From IMG/VR virus record IMGVR_UViG_3300017788_000048, positions 1 to 44,391 of that record: a stretch of 44,391 nucleotides of DNA; one strand, 5' to 3'. A model generated the notes under the pieces. It had not been told where the DNA came from. It saw only the letters and a list, made by a program, of their open reading frames with translations, and ran no database searches. The position numbers and the translations under genes were made by a program. Shown one piece after another: positions 38,377-44,391 of this stretch. The DNA is from a virus. The number at the start of each line of letters is the position of its first letter. Position 1 is the stretch's first letter.

Positions 38377-41300
38377 AATATTATTTTGTAGTGAAGCAAC
38401 TTTTCTTAATACTGGTTATGCTATTTATACAAGAGAGGTATTAAATTATTTGCATAATACTGGCAAATATGAAATAGCAGAATTAGCATCTTATGGAGAA
38501 AAAAACGATCCGCGTGGCATGTCGTCTCCGTGGAAATACTATGGGGTTGCTCCAAATACTTCGGTTGAGCCAAAAACTAGTAAAGAAGAATTTGATGCAT
38601 ATAATTCAAATCCTAGCAACCAATTTGGCGCATGGGCATTTGAAGCTGTTTGTCTTGATTTTATGCCAGATATTGTTTGTGTTCCGCCTGAAACTTTAAT
38701 TCATACTGAAAATGGCTATAAGCAAATTAAAGAAATTAAAGTCGGACAAAAAGTAATGAGTCATAAAGGAATATATCAATCCGTTACAAAAACTATGCGT
38801 CGTCAGCATGTCGGAGATATAATAAAAATAAAGGCCGGTGGCGATTCTCAATATATGCAACTAACAGAAGAGCATCCGGTTTATGCTTATAGAAAAAAAC
38901 GACAAACAAATCAAAAAAAATCATACAAAGATATTTACGATGGAATGTGTCCAGAATTTATTCCGGCTAAAGATATAAAAGTTGGAGACTTAGTAATTCT
39001 GCCCAAAAACAATAGTGCTAATATATCTTCAGAAATTGATATAACTAATTATTTATCTAATTTTATTATTAAAAATGATAAAATATATCCAACCAAAATA
39101 ACAAATTGCAATCCAATAAATAAAAATTGTTTATTGAACTATGAACTTGGTGTACTAATAGGCTATATTATTGGTGATGGATCAATAAATCAAGGAAGTG
39201 TTTGTGTAACATTTAATGCTCATGAGATAAATTTTGCTGAAGACTGTGCTAAATTATTTTGTAATATTTTTGGGATTCCTGCAAGCTTAAATTTAATTGA
39301 AGCAAAAAACTGTATTAATGTAACGTGTAATTCTGTATTATTATCTGAATTTTTAGAAAAATTTATAGGTAAAAAAGAAGATAAGCATATTTGTGCGGAA
39401 CTATTTAATAGTTCTATATCCACCAAACAGGGGCTACTAAGGGGATTATTTAGATCAGATGGCTGTTATAGACCAAATACGGTTTCTTTTACATCTAAAA
39501 TGCAACATTTGGCTTATGAAGTAAGACAAATATGTGTAGATTTAAATATTCCTGTTTCTATTAATAAATCTTCAAAAGCCTATAGTGTTGAAGGATATGG
39601 AGAGTCTGCAAGATTATTGCACGAGATAGTTCAAAAATTTGATATCAATAAACTTGAACTATGCGAAAACCCGACTAGAAGACCAAGAACAACGCATATA
39701 ATTAATGGTCATATGGTTGCTGCCGTACAAAGAGTAAGGAAAGAAAATTACACTGGTCAAGTATACAATTTAGAGGTTGATGTAGATAATTCTTATGTAA
39801 CCAATTGGTGTGTGCATAATTGCGACATAAGAGACTTTTGGATGATGAGTCATGAAGAAACTTCTCCATTTAGACCCTATTACCATTTAGTATGGATGCC
39901 CACGGTAGATGCTTATCCACAATCTCGCCAATGGATTGCTTCTTACGCTCAATGCGATGCCTGTTTTACATATTCAAATTGGGCTGGCAAGATTTTAACT
40001 GAACAATCCGGCGGAAAAATTAAGTGGCGTGGTTCTGCTCCACCGTGCGCATCAAAAGAATTTCAGCCAATATGGGATAAAGACGCCCACAAACAATCGC
40101 ACGGAATAGATCCAAATTTTAAAATTATTGGAACAGTTATGCGCAATCAAAGACGCAAGCTGTATCCGGATTTGTTTGAGGCGTTTCGTAAATTTTTAGA
40201 TCAATCCATAGACAAAAGATTTTATCTATATTGTCATACAAGCTATCCAGATCTTGGTTGGGATATTCCAGAACTGCTTCAAGAAAACGACTTGTCATCT
40301 CACGTTTTATTTACATACATTTGTCATGAGACTGGCAAGTTTTTTCCATCATTTTTTAGAGGACCGGTAGCTCAATCTCCATTTACTGGCAGATGGGGAT
40401 CTACACTATCTAATGTTAAACGCGGTTTAAACAATGTCGATCTAGCGCAGGTTTATAATTTATTTGATTTATACGTTCAATATGCAAATTGTTTGCACAA
40501 AGACCAAGAAATAAAAATAAAAAGAGATAATAAAGAGATTTGGTGTAAAATTTCTGAAGTAAAAATTGGCGATTTGGCATGGACTCACAAAAATAGATGG
40601 AAAAAAATAACGCATACCTGGATAAATTTAGAAAAAAGTAAACACAGCAAAATGCTTGAAGCGCAAATTTGTGGAGATTATGAAACATTAAGAGTCACGC
40701 AAGATCATGAAATGCCAGCCTATACAAAGAATGAATTTCAAAACAAAAGATCTGTTAGAGAACAGATTGGCAATAGCTTTAGAAACGGCAAAGATTTACC
40801 AGAAATGGGTAAATATAGAGCAGATCAATTGCAGTCAGGAGATATAATTAGCTATCCTATTGATGATATAATTTATGATATTAATAAAATTAATATATTA
40901 TCAGATAAAAAAGATTTGCAATTAATAGTCGATCATGCATTTTGCAAGTGGCTTGGGTTGTATGTTGCTGACGGTAGCGCAAATTTAAACGCAAGTTGTG
41001 GAGCTATTAAAATAACGTCTCACGTAAAAGAAAACGAATGTCATGAATTATGTGAAAATGTTATGTCTCGTTTTAGTGAAGGTGGTGTTAAAACATATTT
41101 TTATAAAGACAGACAAGCTCTAAATAAAGAAATTTTTAACAAGCCATTTGTTGAATATATGAAAAATCATTGTGGAAAGCTTGAAAATAAAAGATTTCCA
41201 GAGTGGGTCATGAACCTTCCCCCCGATAAACAAAAAGAGTGTTTACAAGGTTTATTTATGGGAGATGGACATTCTTGCACAAGAAGAGAGTCTACTATAT

Positions 41301-42319
41301 CTATTTTCTGTACGATATCAAAAACTCTAGCAAATCAGCTAAAACAAATTTTAAGAAGACTTAGAATTAGTTTTAATGTTAGGCTTGTTGTTAAAAAACA
41401 AGAAGCAGATGGTTATAACAGAAAGCCACAGTATAGATTTGAAATTTATGGAGACATTAAAAATGGCGAATTTTATACCAACAGGCACAACACAAAGAAT
41501 TTTTACCATGGCAATCAACACTACTTACAAATAAAAACAATAAATGAAATCAAATACAACGACAACGTTTATTGCGTAACTGTGGACGAGGACCATACGA
41601 TGCTAACTCCTGCGGGTTTGGTATACCAGTGCGAGGGGTTTGGAATTCCCATGGTAGAAGCCGCTTCATGTGGCATTCCTATTATGGGCACAGATTATTC
41701 TGCAATGGAAAGCGTGGTAAGAGAGCTTGGTGGTTATACAATTAAACCAAAGGCTCTTTACAAGGAATTAGAGACGGGTTGTATGAGAGCCGTTCCCGAC
41801 AACGACTTGGCTTGCGAAATGTTCAAGCAATTTTTTACACTGTCTAAAGAACAACGATTAGAGGTGGCAAAAAATACCAAGCGGCTATGCGAACAAGATT
41901 TTAATATTGAAAAAACCGGTTCTCAATGGGAACGATGTTTCGATGAGCTACCCCAAAAACCTTTCGAGCAAACATGGGGTTCTCCACCAAGAATTAAAAC
42001 TCCTGCATCAAAAATAGATGCCACCAAAGATGCAGATTTTCATAAATTAGCAAAATGGTTAATAACAAATGTGTTGTGTGAACCAGAGCGTTTAAATAGC
42101 TTTATGGAATCTAGATTAGCTAGAGATCTAATGTATAAATCAACAACTGCTAATGTGGGTGGTTTATATTTTAATGAATCTTCTGCTGTTTTTGATGGAT
42201 TAAACTTTAGACAGGATTTTAGTTTTGATGTAGCGTATGATCAAATGAGACAATTATGCGATAGAAGAAACCAGTGGGAACAAGCTAGAATAAATAGAAT
42301 TAGGAGCATGACCAAGTGA
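38366..42319 (+). CDS. Glycosyltransferase (GT4) with two inteins
   Basis: 1317 residues from ATG 38366. Removing both inteins leaves a ~556-residue GT-B enzyme: MKRKILFCSEATFLNTGYAI..., GKIKWRGSAPP, GTVMRNQRRKLYPDLFEAFR, and after intein 2 CEGFGIPMVEAASCGIPIMG-TDYSA with the E-x7-E donor motif. Intein 1 occupies residues 105-485, intein 2 residues 709-1088. Inteins in glycosyltransferases are unusual; most sit in replication enzymes. It starts a run of at least three glycosyltransferase genes. Target (phage DNA, virion or host envelope) is unknown. Confidence 0.9.
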   Translation: MKRKILFCSEATFLNTGYAIYTREVLNYLHNTGKYEIAELASYGEKNDPRGMSSPWKYYGVAPNTSVEPKTSKEEFDAYNSNPSNQFGAWAFEAVCLDFMPDIVCVPPETLIHTENGYKQIKEIKVGQKVMSHKGIYQSVTKTMRRQHVGDIIKIKAGGDSQYMQLTEEHPVYAYRKKRQTNQKKSYKDIYDGMCPEFIPAKDIKVGDLVILPKNNSANISSEIDITNYLSNFIIKNDKIYPTKITNCNPINKNCLLNYELGVLIGYIIGDGSINQGSVCVTFNAHEINFAEDCAKLFCNIFGIPASLNLIEAKNCINVTCNSVLLSEFLEKFIGKKEDKHICAELFNSSISTKQGLLRGLFRSDGCYRPNTVSFTSKMQHLAYEVRQICVDLNIPVSINKSSKAYSVEGYGESARLLHEIVQKFDINKLELCENPTRRPRTTHIINGHMVAAVQRVRKENYTGQVYNLEVDVDNSYVTNWCVHNCDIRDFWMMSHEETSPFRPYYHLVWMPTVDAYPQSRQWIASYAQCDACFTYSNWAGKILTEQSGGKIKWRGSAPPCASKEFQPIWDKDAHKQSHGIDPNFKIIGTVMRNQRRKLYPDLFEAFRKFLDQSIDKRFYLYCHTSYPDLGWDIPELLQENDLSSHVLFTYICHETGKFFPSFFRGPVAQSPFTGRWGSTLSNVKRGLNNVDLAQVYNLFDLYVQYANCLHKDQEIKIKRDNKEIWCKISEVKIGDLAWTHKNRWKKITHTWINLEKSKHSKMLEAQICGDYETLRVTQDHEMPAYTKNEFQNKRSVREQIGNSFRNGKDLPEMGKYRADQLQSGDIISYPIDDIIYDINKINILSDKKDLQLIVDHAFCKWLGLYVADGSANLNASCGAIKITSHVKENECHELCENVMSRFSEGGVKTYFYKDRQALNKEIFNKPFVEYMKNHCGKLENKRFPEWVMNLPPDKQKECLQGLFMGDGHSCTRRESTISIFCTISKTLANQLKQILRRLRISFNVRLVVKKQEADGYNRKPQYRFEIYGDIKNGEFYTNRHNTKNFYHGNQHYLQIKTINEIKYNDNVYCVTVDEDHTMLTPAGLVYQCEGFGIPMVEAASCGIPIMGTDYSAMESVVRELGGYTIKPKALYKELETGCMRAVPDNDLACEMFKQFFTLSKEQRLEVAKNTKRLCEQDFNIEKTGSQWERCFDELPQKPFEQTWGSPPRIKTPASKIDATKDADFHKLAKWLITNVLCEPERLNSFMESRLARDLMYKSTTANVGGLYFNESSAVFDGLNFRQDFSFDVAYDQMRQLCDRRNQWEQARINRIRSMTK
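38678..39820 (+). other. Intein 1 (LAGLIDADG) within glycosyltransferase
   Basis: 381 residues. Block A starts at Cys (CVPPETLIHTENGYKQIKEI); block B LTEEHPVYAY; homing endonuclease motifs GVLIGYIIGDGSIN and LLRGLFRSDG; block F VYNLEVDVDNSYV; block G NWCVHN followed by extein Cys. Splicing joins ...PDIV to CDIRDFW. All catalytic residues look intact. Confidence 0.9.
40490..41629 (+). other. Intein 2 (LAGLIDADG, C-terminal Gln)
   Basis: 380 residues. Block A CLHKDQEIKIKRDNKEIW; block B RVTQDHEMPAY; endonuclease motifs WLGLYVADGSAN and CLQGLFMGDGHS; block F VYCVTVDEDHTML; ends AGLVYQ followed by extein Cys. The last residue is Gln in place of the usual Asn and the penultimate is Tyr instead of His. 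Inserted exactly before the donor-site motif CEGFGIP. Confidence 0.9.
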
Positions 42320-43443
42320 AAGTTTTGTATATAGGACATTATCGAGAAAGCGGAGGATGGTCAGATGCCGCTAGAAATTATATTTTAGCAATAAAAGATG
42401 CGGATATTGATATTGTTTGTAGAAATGTTACGCTGACTAAAGACCACTCAATTCCTAAAGAGATAGAAAAATTAGAAAAAAAATCTACAGATAATATTGA
42501 TATATGTATACAACATGTATTGCCACACCATTTAATTGGAACAAATAAATATAAAAAAAATATTGCATTTTTAGCTTCTGAATCAAGTAGCATTAAAAAT
42601 TTAACTTGGTGCGAATATTTAAAACTAGTCGATGAAATTTGGGTTCCAAATAATGATTTGCAAAGATCTTTGAAAGTAGACGGATTTAATAATGTGTCTG
42701 TTATACCACACTGTTTTGATATAGAAAAATATACCAAAAAATATCCTGACTTAAATTTACCCGAAGCAAATAATTGTTTTAAGTTTTATTATATTGGAGA
42801 TTGGAATCAAAGAAAAAACCTTGGGGCTATTATTCGTGCTTTTCATTCTGAATTTGACGAAACCGATAATGCTAAATTAGTTTTTAAAATCAATAAATTT
42901 GGATATGATTCAAATAAACTTCGTCAAGAATTTGAGCAATTTTCTAATCAAGAAAAACAAAAACTTAGAATTTATAAAGATCTTTCTGAATACAAACAAG
43001 ATATAATTATTACAGAAAGATTATCAGAAGAACAGTTGTATTCTTTGCATCAATACTGTGACTGTTTTATATGCCCGTCTCATGGCGAGGCATGGTCTAT
43101 ACCAAGTTTTGAAGCAATGGCTTTTGGAAACATTCCTATATGTACTAATTTTGGAGGGCCAAAAGATTTTATTGACGTTAGAAATAATAACACCGGATAT
43201 TTAATTTATGGAGTAGAAACACCGTGTATTTGCCAAGACGCTGCTTTTCCAGAAATATTTACAGCGCGCGAACACTGGATTTGCCCATCCGAAAAGGGTA
43301 TAAAGCAAGCCATGAGAAAAGCTTATGAAAATAAAAACAAATTGACATGTAAAAAAGATGGTTTAACTAGGGCGCATTTATTTTCATTGAATACTATAGG
43401 AAAATTAATAAAGGACAAATTGAATGAGTACTCAAACTCTTAA
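42316..43443 (+). CDS. Glycosyltransferase (GT4-like)
   Basis: 375 residues from GTG 42316 (GTGA overlap with the upstream stop). N-terminal MKVLYIGHYRESGGWSDAAR (Gly-rich acceptor loop), a middle FKFYYIGDWNQRKNLGAIIRAF, then CFICPSHGEAWSIPSFEAMAFG with the E-x7-E motif and IPICTNFGGPKDFI. Cytoplasmic transferase using a nucleotide sugar. Third-from-last gene in the window and tightly coupled to both neighbours. Confidence 0.85.
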   Translation: MKVLYIGHYRESGGWSDAARNYILAIKDADIDIVCRNVTLTKDHSIPKEIEKLEKKSTDNIDICIQHVLPHHLIGTNKYKKNIAFLASESSSIKNLTWCEYLKLVDEIWVPNNDLQRSLKVDGFNNVSVIPHCFDIEKYTKKYPDLNLPEANNCFKFYYIGDWNQRKNLGAIIRAFHSEFDETDNAKLVFKINKFGYDSNKLRQEFEQFSNQEKQKLRIYKDLSEYKQDIIITERLSEEQLYSLHQYCDCFICPSHGEAWSIPSFEAMAFGNIPICTNFGGPKDFIDVRNNNTGYLIYGVETPCICQDAAFPEIFTAREHWICPSEKGIKQAMRKAYENKNKLTCKKDGLTRAHLFSLNTIGKLIKDKLNEYSNS

Positions 43444-44391
43444 TATTATTAATAAATCTACAGAAAAAAAAGAGAAATATTCTATATTAACTTTTGATAC
43501 TCATGAAAGATATCAATCAGTTTTAGCGTTAACCAATCATGATTTTTACGGATTTAGATATTCTAATTGTAAAATTTGGGATGAGCAATATGCGAAAAAG
43601 CCAATAAATTATTATACAACTTCTTATATGAATCATATTGATTATGATTTTATTTTAGCACAAAGTAAATTTGGCCAATTACAAGTAGCTAAACAAATTC
43701 AAGGCATGTTAAAAATACCTATTATTTTTTTAGAACATACAATTCCAACAAATAATTTATCTGAACAACAAATTCATTTTATGAAAAATTTTTGGGGTGA
43801 TATAAATGTTTTTATTACAGAGTATTCAGCCCAAGAATGGGAATGCCCAACTGATTTTTATGTTGCATATCATGCAACAGATCCTATTTTTTATCCAACT
43901 TGGCAAGAGAATGATAATCCGTATATATTAAGCGTCGTTAACGATTTTGTTAATAGGGATTATTGTTGCAACTATTATGGATGGAAGCGAGTTGTAGATG
44001 ATCTTCCACATAAATTAATAGGCAATACGCCGGGCGTATCATTACCGGCACAATCGATAGAGGATTTGTGCAAAGAATATAATGATTGTAGTATATTTTT
44101 CAACTCGTCCACTGCCAGCACGGTTCCAACGGTAATTTTTGAGGCTATGGCTTGTGGTAAACCCGTCGTAAGTACGGCTACATGCGCAATCCCCCAAATA
44201 ATTACTCACGGTGTAGACGGATTTTTATCTAATGATGAATTAGAATTAAAATCTTATTTAAAACAATTATTAGAAGATAAAGAGTTAAGATTAAAAATGG
44301 GTAATGCAGCAAGAAAGAAAATAGAAGAAAAATACTCTCAAGAAAAATTTATTAATACATGGAACTACATTTTCAAACAAACCTATGAGGC
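43424..44391 (+). CDS. Glycosyltransferase (GT4-like), cut by window end
   Basis: ATG 43424, 20-nt overlap with the previous gene; AAAGGA upstream. The frame is open to the last base (at least 322 residues). Rossmann-type second half with FFNSSTASTVPTVIFEAMAC-GKPVVST, QIITHGVDGFLSND and a C-terminal LEDKELRLKMGNAARKKIEE, which is typical of GT4 enzymes. The E-x7-E first Glu is not conserved (Thr/Ser region), so activity may differ. The true end is outside the window. Confidence 0.8.
   Translation, partial: MSTQTLNIINKSTEKKEKYSILTFDTHERYQSVLALTNHDFYGFRYSNCKIWDEQYAKKPINYYTTSYMNHIDYDFILAQSKFGQLQVAKQIQGMLKIPIIFLEHTIPTNNLSEQQIHFMKNFWGDINVFITEYSAQEWECPTDFYVAYHATDPIFYPTWQENDNPYILSVVNDFVNRDYCCNYYGWKRVVDDLPHKLIGNTPGVSLPAQSIEDLCKEYNDCSIFFNSSTASTVPTVIFEAMACGKPVVSTATCAIPQIITHGVDGFLSNDELELKSYLKQLLEDKELRLKMGNAARKKIEEKYSQEKFINTWNYIFKQTYE

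Overview
This window reads as part of a large AT-rich double-stranded DNA phage genome (or a prophage or metagenomic phage contig). All supported genes lie on the + strand in dense runs with 1-40 nt overlaps and few gaps. It carries a nearly complete phage replication and nucleotide-metabolism module, a phage sigma factor and phage-type lysis and tail-fibre candidates. I found no ribosomal protein, rRNA or housekeeping gene, and no terminase, portal or major capsid gene that I could recognise. The likely host is a planctomycete. The gene at 6050 is a DUF1559-type prepilin-like protein with the H-x9-DG motif, a family greatly expanded in Planctomycetes, and a second prepilin-like gene lies at 1721. 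The host call is inference.

Layout. 1-9000: small unknown genes, two prepilin-like genes, an SSB-tail protein, a secreted HExxH protein, a macro-domain protein, a metallophosphoesterase and a HAD-like protein. Between them lie a structured RNA (2775-2911) and, at 7022-7317, what I read as a circularly permuted two-piece tmRNA gene with its own promoter and terminator. 9000-11800: two GC-rich genes, the second a tail-fibre or adhesin-like protein with beta-helix-type repeats and an abrupt GC shift near 11215. 11800-14450: small genes, a dCMP deaminase, a PD-(D/E)XK-like protein, then a cluster of RNA elements: a shortened tRNA-like element, a ~350 nt structured region and a tRNA-Gly(GCC)-like gene. 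14450-20800: a glycosyltransferase, a sigma-70 family factor, a probable virion protein, a membrane PAS protein and a possible lysis cassette. 20800-38400: class II ribonucleotide reductase, dUTPase, PhoH, RecA-like recombinase, several nucleases, DnaB-type helicase, primase, dNMP kinase, RecB-like nuclease, a DNA polymerase III alpha split into two genes around an HNH endonuclease and a proofreading exonuclease, and an SSB. 38366-end: at least three glycosyltransferases in a row; the first contains two full-size inteins.

How the genes work together. The deaminase, dUTPase, reductase and dNMP kinase supply dNTPs. Helicase, primase, two-part polymerase, exonuclease, SSB and RecA-like protein form a replisome and recombination set. 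The sigma factor may read the repeated (T/A)GTGTATAAT extended -10 boxes, several of which abut short palindromes. The tmRNA would rescue ribosomes stalled on phage or degraded host messages.

The strongest candidate for something undescribed is the permuted tmRNA. Its support is read directly from the sequence: a 7-bp acceptor pairing between two separated segments, an encoded CCA, a PK1-type pseudoknot, a tag ending NDVENYALAA-stop, a hairpin-forming intervening segment, a promoter and a terminator. The split polymerase and the doubly intein-invaded glycosyltransferase come next.
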